Shown piece after piece: positions 1 to 4,794 of a DNA stretch of 5,302 nt; the stretch's first letter is position 1, and every line of letters begins with the position of its first letter. Origin of the DNA: DATGYC01 sp035298385. GTDB taxonomy: Bacteria; Bacillota; Sulfobacillia; Symbiobacteriales; Symbiobacteriaceae. The position numbers were made by a program, and so were the translations under genes. The stretch spans positions 1-5,302 of the forward strand of contig DATGYC010000238.1 of assembly GCA_035298385.1 (NCBI GenBank), read 5' to 3'. The notes under the pieces were generated by a model. The model saw nothing but the letters and a program-made list of their open reading frames with translations, did not search any database and was not told the origin of the DNA.

Positions 1-1
1 A

Positions 2-694
2 CAGTCCGCCCAGCACGACCTCCTCATCATGGTCTCGCATGAGGTCCGCACCCCCCTGACCTCGATCCAGGGCTTCGCCGAGGCCCTGCGCGACGGGGTC
101 GTCCGTGACGAGGACCGACGGCAGCGCTACTACGAGATCATCGCCGCCGAGTCCGCTCGGCTCTCCCGGCTGACGACCGACCTCTTCGATGTCGCCAAGC
201 TGGAGGCCGGCCAGGCCGAGATCCAGTTCCAGCCCGTCGACCTGGAGGGTTGGCTCGGCTCCGCTGCCGAAGGGCTCCAGGCGATCGCCACCGACCAGGA
301 GGTCCAGGTTGCGCTGGTGATCGATCCAGCCTTGCAGGGCGCCGCCGTCTGGGGCGACCGGGACCGGCTCCAACAGGTCCTGGGCAACCTGACGGCCAAC
401 GCCCTCCGCTTCGCTCCGGCCGGGACGACGGTCACAATCGGGACCCGCCCGTTCGGTCCACGGGTCCGGGTGACGGTCAGCGACCAGGGACCGGGCCTGA
501 CGGCGACGGAGCAGCAGAAGGTCTTCGAGCGGTTCTACCAGGGGCGCCAGGTGGGGGCGCACAAGGGTGCCGGTCTGGGTCTGGCGATCGCCAAGTCGCT
601 GGTTGAGGCGCACGGTGGGCAGATCGGCGTGGAGAGCGTGCCCGGACAGGGGGCGACCTTCTGGTTCGACCTGCAGCGATACGCGGAGCAATAA
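2..694 (+). CDS. Sensor histidine kinase, C-terminal part (cut by left edge)
   Basis: This is the catalytic core of a membrane-type sensor histidine kinase, which autophosphorylates on His and passes the phosphate to a response regulator. The frame is open from base 2, so the N-terminal sensor part is missing; the ATG at 29 lies inside the H-box region and is not the real start. Numbering from that Met, the H-box SHEVRTPL carries the phospho-acceptor His4. A HisKA dimerisation helix pair follows to about residue 65. The ATP-binding domain then shows an N-box (GNLTANALRF, about 119-128), a G1 box (DQGPGL, 152-157), an F-box (FERFY, 166-170) and a G2 box (GAGLGLA, 180-186). All key kinase boxes are present, so the enzyme looks functional. 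It ends in TAA, and a 64-codon ORF follows after 20 bases, probably in the same transcript. The response regulator is presumably upstream. The signal sensed cannot be told. Confidence 0.95.
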   Translation, partial: QSAQHDLLIMVSHEVRTPLTSIQGFAEALRDGVVRDEDRRQRYYEIIAAESARLSRLTTDLFDVAKLEAGQAEIQFQPVDLEGWLGSAAEGLQAIATDQEVQVALVIDPALQGAAVWGDRDRLQQVLGNLTANALRFAPAGTTVTIGTRPFGPRVRVTVSDQGPGLTATEQQKVFERFYQGRQVGAHKGAGLGLAIAKSLVEAHGGQIGVESVPGQGATFWFDLQRYAEQ

Positions 695-696
695 GC

Positions 697-707
697 AGGG
701 GGAGGCG
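697..707 (+). promoter_or_regulatory. Ribosome binding site for the 64-aa ORF
   Basis: A purine-rich AGGGGGAGGCG lies directly after the kinase stop codon, about 7 bases before the GTG at 715. It fixes that GTG as the start and supports the ORF as a translated gene. Confidence 0.7.
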
Positions 708-714
708 ATTCACG

Positions 715-909
715 GTGGTCCAGCTCTTTCCTGAGCCCGTGGAGCTCTTTTGGACCGGGCTCAACATCCTCATCCCAGTCGGCATCGTCGCCCTGCTTGT
801 GGGGCTGAGCCTCTCTCGCCACCGCGCTCTCCGCGCATTACGGGAGCGGATCACCCAGCTCGAAGAGCGGGTGGAAGCAATGGAACGCTCGAATCGCCCG
901 ATCGAGTAG
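715..909 (+). CDS. Small single-pass membrane protein with C-terminal coiled coil
   Basis: This is a 64-residue protein of unknown function. It starts at GTG with a good Shine-Dalgarno sequence. Residues about 12-33 form one hydrophobic transmembrane helix (LFWTGLNILIPVGIVALLVG and on). A basic flank follows (RHRALRALR). Residues 39-56 place L39, L42, I46, L49, V53 and M56 at perfect a/d heptad spacing, so the tail should form a short cytoplasmic coiled coil that can dimerise. The positive-inside rule puts the C-terminus in the cytoplasm. It begins 20 bases after the histidine kinase stop on the same strand, so co-transcription is likely. A role as kinase accessory or scaffold is only inference. 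Similar short TM plus coiled-coil proteins are common and low in sequence information, so I name no family. Confidence 0.75.
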   Translation: MVQLFPEPVELFWTGLNILIPVGIVALLVGLSLSRHRALRALRERITQLEERVEAMERSNRPIE

Positions 910-927
910 CCGCTGTGCTCAACGCAG

Positions 928-949
928 TTCAGCCACCCAGTTGGCTGGA
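928..949 (+). other. Small hairpin between the two small plus-strand ORFs
   Basis: CAGCCA (930-935) and TGGCTG (942-947) pair around a 6-base loop, and the stem can be extended by a T-G and a T-A pair. No T-run follows, so it is not a convincing terminator. It lies between the 64-aa ORF and the 31-aa ORF and could set their relative expression, or mean nothing. Confidence 0.3.
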
Positions 950-991
950 GAGACGCCAATCAGACGGTACAGCTAAAGGGTGGGTCTGCTT

Positions 992-1087
992 GTGGGAATC
1001 ATGATGCTGGCTGGAATCGGTTTGCTCACGTTGCTGGCGATTGGCGCCGTGGTCATTGGCTTGGCATTGTCATTGCAGAAGCGATAG
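992..1087 (+). CDS. Candidate 31-aa hydrophobic membrane microprotein
   Basis: A very short reading frame encodes an almost wholly hydrophobic peptide: V-G-I-M-M-L-A-G-I-G-L-L-T-L-L-A, then I-G-A-V-V-I-G-L-A-L-S-L, ending Q-K-R and TAG. It is one transmembrane helix with a short positive tail, which should stay in the cytoplasm. AAGGGTGG at 976-983 sits 8 bases before the GTG at 992, a good ribosome binding site. An in-frame GTG at 980 would give 35 residues but overlaps that site, and the in-frame ATG at 1001 lacks a site of its own at normal spacing. The frame is stopped by TAA at 974-976, so this is not the tail of a longer gene. It follows the kinase and the 64-aa membrane protein on the same strand, suggesting the third gene of that operon. 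Function is unknown. Such short frames can arise by chance, but hydrophobicity, basic end and ribosome site together favour a real gene. Confidence 0.5.
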   Translation: MGIMMLAGIGLLTLLAIGAVVIGLALSLQKR

Positions 1088-1130
1088 GGGAGCGGTTCGC
1101 CGGCCGTGGCGTTGAACTGGGGGTTCGATG

Positions 1131-1154
1131 CGGCGCCACCTCCGTTGGACGCCG
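1131..1154 (+). terminator. Weak hairpin downstream of the plus-strand small ORFs
   Basis: CGGCG-CCA (1131-1138) can pair with TGG-A-CGCCG (1146-1154) with one bulged A and a 7-base loop. It lies 44 bases after the last plus-strand stop codon. No T-run follows, so intrinsic termination here is doubtful. The stronger hairpin at 1373-1401 may serve both strands. Confidence 0.25.
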
Positions 1155-1170
1155 GTTCCACGCTGTCCTA

Positions 1171-1354
1171 TGCTCGCCCCACGCTGCTCTACGCCCGCCC
1201 CTAGCTCGCCCCACGTTGCCCCTCGCTCGCCCCACGTTGCCCCTAGCCCGCCCCACGCTTGCCCCTCGCTCGCCCCTCGCTCACCCCACGCTCGCCCCAC
1301 GCTCGCCCCACGCTCGCCCCTAGCCCGCCCCTAGCCCGCCCCACGCTCGCCACA
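1171..1354. repeat. 11-bp GC-rich tandem repeat, about 17 units
   Basis: An imperfect tandem array with consensus CGCTCGCCCCA. Unit starts are 1171, 1182, 1192, 1203, 1214, 1224, 1235, 1245, 1256, 1267, 1278, 1289, 1300, 1311, 1322, 1333 and 1344. Most units are 11 bp; those at 1182, 1214 and 1235 are 10 bp. Unit 1278 has CTCACCCC and the last, at 1344, degenerates to CGCTCGCCACA. Junction bases vary in a linked way: CCCC-ACG, CCCC-TCG or CCCC-TAG. A more decayed unit (1161-1170) precedes the array. The minus strand carries a GGGG run in most units, about every 11 bp, so G-quadruplex formation is possible. The array lies between convergent genes. Unit lengths of 11 and 10 are not multiples of three, so it does not look like coding sequence. 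With the terminator it accounts for the 320-bp stretch 1088-1407 that holds no gene. Confidence 0.9.
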
Positions 1355-1372
1355 AAGCCCACCAGATACAAA

Positions 1373-1401
1373 AGCCGGGCGCCCCCCACGGGCGCCCGGC
1401 T
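1373..1401 (-). terminator. Intrinsic terminator of pyrF, possibly bidirectional
   Basis: A perfect 12-bp GC-rich stem (AGCCGGGCGCCC at 1373-1384 with GGGCGCCCGGCT at 1390-1401) closes a 5-base loop. Read on the minus strand it begins 6 bases after the pyrF stop codon and is followed by TTTTGTATC, a classic U-tract. Read on the plus strand it is followed by CTCTCTTTA, a poorer tract that may still stop transcription from the histidine kinase side. Confidence 0.9.
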
Positions 1402-1407
1402 CTCTCT

Positions 1408-2340
1408 TTACGCCCAGGCCAGCTTCCCAGCCGCCCGCAGCGCACCATTCAGATCCTCATTCATCCGATCCGCCGCCTCAGCCGTCGCCAGCTTGAACCC
1501 CACCTCGTCCGTCGCCCCCGCCGAGGCGAAGGCGTAGATCACCGAGCGTGAGGCCGAGACCAGGGCGCCCAGCCCATCCGGGTTGAAGCACGGGACCACA
1601 TCGGCCGCCGTCCCGCCCTGCGCCCCATAGCCCGGGACCAGGAAGAGCGCCCTTGGCATCAACTGCCGATACCGCTCCGCCTCCACCGGGTAGGTCGCGC
1701 CCACCACGGCGCCCACGTCGCTGTAGCCAGACTCGCCAATCGAACCCTGCCCCAACTCATCCACCAGCCGAGCCACCGCCCCCGCCAGCGAGCCCTCGCC
1801 GCCGAGGGACTGGTCCTGGAACTCACCCGATGATGGGTTCGAGGTCTTGACCAGGACGAAGACCCCCCGCCCATCACGCAGGAAGGGCTTCAGCCCGTCG
1901 GTCCCCAGGTACGGGTTGATCGTCAGCGAGTCCGCCGCCGGCACCCCCGTCTGCCACTCACCGCCGCCGCCAAAGAAGGCGTCGGCATAGGCAGCAGCCG
2001 TCGTCCCGATATCCCCCCGCTTCGCATCCGCGATGACGAGGAGCCCCTTCGACTGGGCATAGCTGACCGCGTCCCAGAAGGCAGCGAGACCGGCAGCGCC
2101 AAAGATCTCGTAGAAGGCAGATTGCGGCTTGACGACGGCCACGCGCCCCGCCACCGCATCGATCACGAGGCGGGAGAAGCGCTGCAGGGCGTGGGCGGCG
2201 CCCGCTGGGGTCCGCCCGTGCAGCCAGTCCGCCTCCTCCAGCAGGAAGGGCGGCAACTTGGCCATCACCGGGTCAAGCCCGACCACCGCATGGGACTGCT
2301 TCGCCCTCACCGCCCCAATCACTCGATCAGCGAACCGCAC
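1408..2340 (-). CDS. pyrF: Orotidine 5'-phosphate decarboxylase, type 2 (long form)
   Basis: This cytoplasmic TIM-barrel enzyme decarboxylates orotidine monophosphate to UMP, the last step of de novo pyrimidine synthesis. The 310-residue length and motif layout match the longer type 2 subfamily rather than the roughly 240-residue type common in Bacillota. Visible motifs are GLDP (21-24), VKPQSAFYE (70-78), the catalytic stretch DAKRGDIGTT (105-114, with D105, K107 and D110), INPYLGTDGLKPF (141-153), VKTSNPSS (164-171), VVGATYP (212-218), the phosphate-binding PGYGAQGG (236-243) and SASRSVIYA (262-270). The start is GTG, with AGGAG 8 bases upstream (plus-strand CTCCT, 2349-2353). It lies 121 bases downstream of the rluD-like gene and is separated from it by a terminator-like hairpin, so it may be attenuated or have its own promoter. 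No other pyr gene is in the window. The identification is secure. Confidence 0.97.
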   Translation of the reverse strand: MRFADRVIGAVRAKQSHAVVGLDPVMAKLPPFLLEEADWLHGRTPAGAAHALQRFSRLVIDAVAGRVAVVKPQSAFYEIFGAAGLAAFWDAVSYAQSKGLLVIADAKRGDIGTTAAAYADAFFGGGGEWQTGVPAADSLTINPYLGTDGLKPFLRDGRGVFVLVKTSNPSSGEFQDQSLGGEGSLAGAVARLVDELGQGSIGESGYSDVGAVVGATYPVEAERYRQLMPRALFLVPGYGAQGGTAADVVPCFNPDGLGALVSASRSVIYAFASAGATDEVGFKLATAEAADRMNEDLNGALRAAGKLAWA

Positions 2341-2360
2341 ACAGATCGCTCCTCTCAGAC

Positions 2361-2389
2361 GAAAGCCCCGCTACCACAGCGGGGCTTTC
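2361..2389 (-). terminator. Terminator-like hairpin just upstream of pyrF
   Basis: A perfect 12-bp stem (GAAAGCCCCGCT 2361-2372 with AGCGGGGCTTTC 2378-2389) has a 5-base loop. On the minus strand it falls after the rluD-like gene and ends 7 bases before the pyrF AGGAG. Its descending arm ends GGGGCTTTC, a short U-tract. It could end the lspA-rluD transcript, or act as the terminator of a pyrF attenuator. Confidence 0.75.
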
Positions 2390-2457
2390 GATCGTCGATC
2401 TCCGAGGACAGCGCGGGTTTAGCCCCGCAGGAGATCGTCGATCGACGATCGACGATG
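2388..2457 (-). promoter_or_regulatory. Nested inverted repeats: candidate attenuator/leader of pyrF
   Basis: Several self-complementary blocks lie between the rluD-like gene and the terminator hairpin. TCGATCGTCGATC (2388-2400) is a perfect 13-bp inverted repeat of 2440-2452. CGATCTCC (2396-2403) alternatively pairs with GGAGATCG (2430-2437). Positions 2433-2450 form a perfect 18-bp palindrome. Inside, GCGGG (2413-2417) pairs with CCCGC (2424-2428). On the minus strand, GCGGGGCT (plus 2421-2428) repeats part of the terminator's descending arm and is complementary to 8 bases of its ascending arm, so it could act as an antiterminator. No PyrR-type binding loop was recognised. The regulatory function is inferred. 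Confidence 0.45.
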
Positions 2458-2461
2458 CTGA

Positions 2462-3415
2462 TTAGTACTTGAACGGCCCCGCGTCCGGTACCGGCCCACC
2501 CGCTGCCTCGATACGCAGCGCCTCGATGGCGGCCATCATATCCGCCGGCGGCTCTGCCGTCAACTGCAGCCACTCCCCCGTCACCGGGTGGTGGAAGCCA
2601 AGCTGCCGAGCGTGCAGCGCCTGCGGCACCAGCCCCAGATGGGCCTTGCGGGTCCCATAGACCGGGTCCGCTACCACCGGGTGGCCGATGAACGACAGGT
2701 GGACACGGATCTGGTGGGTCCGGCCCGTCTGCAACCGGCACTCCACCAGGGAGTAGCCCTTGAACCGCTCCAGCACCTTGAAGTGCGTCACGGCGTCCTT
2801 GCCGTTCTTGGTATTGACCGCCATCCGCTTACGGTCACTCGGATGGCGCCCAATCGGCGCCTCGACCCGACCGGAGTCGGGCATCGTATTGCCGTGGACG
2901 AGCGCCCAGTAGATCCGCTGTGCGGTATGCGTCCGGATCTGCTCGGTCAGCGACTCCATCGCCTTCGTCGTCTTGGCGACGACCAAGAGTCCCGTTGTAT
3001 CCTTGTCCAGGCGGTGCACGATCCCCGGACGCAGCTCCCCGCCGATCCCTTCCAGGTCATCGACGTGCTCCATCAGGGCGTTGACCAGCGTGCCGGACCA
3101 GTTGCCGGCAGCGGGATGGACCACGAGGCCCCGCTGCTTGTTGATCACGATCACCTGGTCGTCCTCGTAGATCACGTCGAGCGGGATCGCCTCAGCGATC
3201 AGGTCTACCTTCTTGGGCGCCGGGACGTTCACGGTCACTTCATCACCGGGGAGCAGGGTGGCGCTAGCCTTCTTCGGCTGGCCCCCCACCAGGACGTTCC
3301 CCTCATCAATCAGGGTCCGAATACGCGAGCGGGAGAGCCCCAGCTCCTCCTGACCCGCCAGATAGGCGTCGAGGCGGGACTCTCCCTCTGCTACTTGAAA
3401 CGTGTAGGTCTTCAC
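2462..3415 (-). CDS. RluA/RluD-family 23S rRNA pseudouridine synthase
   Basis: This RNA-modifying enzyme converts uridine to pseudouridine in structured RNA, most likely 23S rRNA as for RluD. The 317-residue length is normal for the family. An N-terminal S4 RNA-binding domain covers about residues 13-60 (RLDAYLAG through LLPGDEV). The catalytic domain then shows INKQRGLVVHP (91-101), the active-site motif HRLDKDTTG (134-142, catalytic Asp137), GRTHQIRVHL (231-240) and HARQLGFHHP (268-277). The usual NKPAG motif reads NKQRG here, a small deviation. The start is GTG with AAGGAG 5 bases upstream, inside the 3' end of lspA. The start overlaps the lspA stop by four bases (GTGA), indicating translational coupling. 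The lspA-rluD-like pairing is common in Bacillota. The exact target uridine cannot be read from sequence, so rluD is not given as a firm symbol (B. subtilis YlyB is the probable counterpart). Confidence 0.95.
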   Translation of the reverse strand: MKTYTFQVAEGESRLDAYLAGQEELGLSRSRIRTLIDEGNVLVGGQPKKASATLLPGDEVTVNVPAPKKVDLIAEAIPLDVIYEDDQVIVINKQRGLVVHPAAGNWSGTLVNALMEHVDDLEGIGGELRPGIVHRLDKDTTGLLVVAKTTKAMESLTEQIRTHTAQRIYWALVHGNTMPDSGRVEAPIGRHPSDRKRMAVNTKNGKDAVTHFKVLERFKGYSLVECRLQTGRTHQIRVHLSFIGHPVVADPVYGTRKAHLGLVPQALHARQLGFHHPVTGEWLQLTAEPPADMMAAIEALRIEAAGGPVPDAGPFKY

Positions 3416-3870
3416 AGGTGCTCCTTCTCTCCAGTCCGGAGAACATGCAGGATCAGCAGGCCAACGCCAAAGGTGATGGCCATATCAGCCACATTGAAGT
3501 TCGGGAAGGTCCAGTTCTTCCAATAGAGCAGGAAGAAGTCGACGACCTTACCCCAGCGGACCCGATCGATAAAGTTGCCCAGGGCGCCCCCGAGCAGCAA
3601 GCCGAGCGCCACCTGCATCAGCGTCCCTTTACCCTCCTTGCGGAAGGCCAGGACTGCGAGGACGACGACGACGGCCGAGGTGATCAGGATGAAGAGCCAT
3701 TGCTGATGGCGCAGAATGCCAAAGGCAGCGCCGGGGTTATAGACGAACTCCAGCGAGAAGAGCCCCGGAATCACGGGAACCTGCTGGAACTCGGCCATCC
3801 GATCCATTACGAGCCACTTGGTTCCCCAATCCAGGAGCAGAACGAGCGCAGCGATGATCAGGGCAGGCAT
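3412..3870 (-). CDS. lspA: Lipoprotein signal peptidase (signal peptidase II)
   Basis: This polytopic membrane aspartic protease cleaves the signal peptide from prolipoproteins after lipid attachment. Numbering from the longer GTG start, four hydrophobic segments lie at about 5-20, 61-78, 88-105 and 129-147. Conserved motifs are DWGTK (17-21, usually DQxTK), NPGAAFG (48-54), GNFIDR (101-106, catalytic Asp105), VVDF (112-115) and FNVAD (128-132, catalytic Asp132). The length is typical. The start is ambiguous: the longest frame begins at GTG 3879, but GAGGTG lies 6 bases before the ATG at 3870, while the GTG itself has no site at proper spacing. I therefore chose the ATG, giving 152 residues. 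The stop overlaps the next gene's start by four bases. It lies about 80 bases after the YteA-like gene, with no terminator between them, so one transcript is plausible. Confidence 0.96.
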   Translation of the reverse strand: MPALIIAALVLLLDWGTKWLVMDRMAEFQQVPVIPGLFSLEFVYNPGAAFGILRHQQWLFILITSAVVVVLAVLAFRKEGKGTLMQVALGLLLGGALGNFIDRVRWGKVVDFFLLYWKNWTFPNFNVADMAITFGVGLLILHVLRTGEKEHL

Positions 3871-3876
3871 CGGCTT

Positions 3877-3882
3877 CACCTC
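3877..3882 (-). promoter_or_regulatory. Ribosome binding site deciding the lspA start
   Basis: On the minus strand GAGGTG is followed by AAGCCG and ATG. The 6-base spacing favours the ATG at 3870 over the in-frame GTG at 3879, which overlaps the site. Confidence 0.6.
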
Positions 3883-3950
3883 ACCTCGCCCCAGTCTATC
3901 ATAGCTGGCGCTTTTTGGCGAGACTGGCTCTCAACCCACGATCTACCGAT

Positions 3951-4757
3951 CTAGCGGCCCCGCTTGCGGTGATCCGTCCGGAAGATATCCTCCGCCAGGG
4001 ACCGCCGAGCGGCGTAGCCGTCCCCGTCCGGCCAGGCCTCACGGGCCAGGTCCGGCAAAGGGATCCCGCCGTTCTGGGCCAATGGATCGATGATCTCGAA
4101 GACGTGCGCCTCGGGCGGGACCGCCACCCCGTCAAGGACCTCCCCGTCCTCGCCCACGATGGCGTCGAGCGGGTCTGCCACGCCGTAGACGTTCTCATCC
4201 GAGTTATACAGATCCCGGTAGGAGACGGCGCCCGGCACGTCGGACGGTGTCTCAGATGTCCCGTGCTGGGCCACTTCCTGCCAGGCGTCCTCGCCGTCGT
4301 AGCCCGGATCGTTCGATCCACCCCGGAAGGTCCGCCCGAACGGTGGGTTGAGCACCTGCTCCTCGATCGGCCGATGGAACGGATCGTTCAGGGACTCGCG
4401 CCGCTCCTGACAGTGAATGCAGGCGGTAGCGCTCGGCATCGCCTGCAGCCGGCCCTCCGGGATCGGTTGGCCGCACGCCTCGCAGACCCCGTAGCTCCCT
4501 TCGTCCATCCGGGCCAGGGCCGCATCGATCTCACTGATGTGGCGCTCAAAGCCCGACCGAAGGCCTAGATCCTTCTCCCGCTCAAACGTCTCGGAGCCCA
4601 GATCACCGGGATGATTCGAGATCACACTGTCATCGATCACCTGCATCGGCCCATCCAGGCCCCGGCTCCGACCGTGCGTCTCGTCGATCATCTTGATCTG
4701 GTGGACGTACTCCGCTCGCTCCTCCAGCAGTTGCTGCCGCAGGGATGAGAGTTGCAC
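3951..4757 (-). CDS. TraR/DksA-type zinc-finger protein, YteA family
   Basis: This 268-residue protein belongs to the TraR/DksA C4 zinc-finger group. DksA itself binds RNA polymerase with ppGpp, but the role of the YteA branch is not established. Residues 1-85 are helical and charged (LRQQLLEERAEYVHQIKMID, then ETFEREKDLG), like the DksA coiled-coil arm. The zinc finger CEAC-x17-CIHC spans 92-116, with Cys 92, 95, 113 and 116 all present. After it come PPFGRTF (138-144) and GYDGEDAWQEVAQHGTSETP (152-171), a block I recall from YteA-type proteins of endospore formers. A long acidic tail follows, with a basic end (HRKRGR). The first in-frame start is at 4817, but GGGGAGG (plus 4762-4768) lies 4 bases before the GTG at 4757, and the 20 extra residues look unlike the family, so GTG 4757 is chosen. 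It follows the DUF5665 gene by 37 bases and probably shares its transcript. Confidence 0.9.
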   Translation of the reverse strand: MQLSSLRQQLLEERAEYVHQIKMIDETHGRSRGLDGPMQVIDDSVISNHPGDLGSETFEREKDLGLRSGFERHISEIDAALARMDEGSYGVCEACGQPIPEGRLQAMPSATACIHCQERRESLNDPFHRPIEEQVLNPPFGRTFRGGSNDPGYDGEDAWQEVAQHGTSETPSDVPGAVSYRDLYNSDENVYGVADPLDAIVGEDGEVLDGVAVPPEAHVFEIIDPLAQNGGIPLPDLAREAWPDGDGYAARRSLAEDIFRTDHRKRGR

Positions 4758-4758
4758 G

Positions 4759-4786
4759 ATACCTCCCCCTCTCTGGGGAGTAGTAT
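4759..4786 (-). promoter_or_regulatory. Hairpin covering the ribosome binding site of the yteA-like gene
   Basis: On the minus strand ATAC-TA-CTCCCC can pair with GGGGAG-GTAT, leaving a 6-base loop and a 2-base bulge (plus strand 4759-4768 with 4775-4786). The whole Shine-Dalgarno GGGGAGG lies in the descending arm and the stem ends one base before the GTG start codon. Such a stem should reduce initiation unless it is melted, for example by temperature, a factor, or ribosomes ending the upstream DUF5665 gene. The structure is seen in the sequence; the regulatory role is inferred. Confidence 0.5.
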
Positions 4787-4794
4787 CTCCGACT

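Noticed and set aside
477..959. 160-codon open frame on the minus strand
   Set aside because: Antisense to the histidine kinase G1, F and G2 boxes and the 64-aa ORF; Arg/Pro/Ser-rich shadow.
1171..1354. CRISPR array
   Set aside because: Units are 10-11 bp and directly contiguous with no spacers, and there are no cas genes in the window.
1053..1537. Repetitive open frames on both strands through the 11-bp array (for example MGRARGNVGRARG on the minus strand)
   Set aside because: They arise because the GC-rich repeat units hold few stops. Units of 10 and 11 bp shift the frame repeatedly, several frames are open at once, and no ribosome site was seen.
2341..2461. T-box riboswitch, suggested by TGGTAGCGGG and ACCCGCG stretches on the minus strand
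   Set aside because: The gap is far too short for a specifier stem, the TGGTA is just the loop of the terminator hairpin, and pyrF is not a T-box target.
2588..3526. 312-codon open frame on the plus strand
   Set aside because: It lies opposite the rluD-like gene, whose catalytic motifs are intact; the antisense frame is open because of GC-rich codon use and shows no recognisable domain.
3898..3934. Promoter for lspA: TATGAT (minus strand, 3898-3903) with TTGAGA (3929-3934)
   Set aside because: The two boxes are 25 bases apart, too far for a sigma-A promoter, and no -35-like hexamer lies at 16-18 bases. A lone -10 match is weak evidence.
3418..3954. 178-codon open frame on the plus strand
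   Set aside because: Antisense to lspA; the polar, charged translation is the usual shadow of a hydrophobic gene.
3915..4568. 217-codon open frame on the plus strand
   Set aside because: Antisense to the yteA-like gene with its complete C4 zinc finger; no domain recognised.
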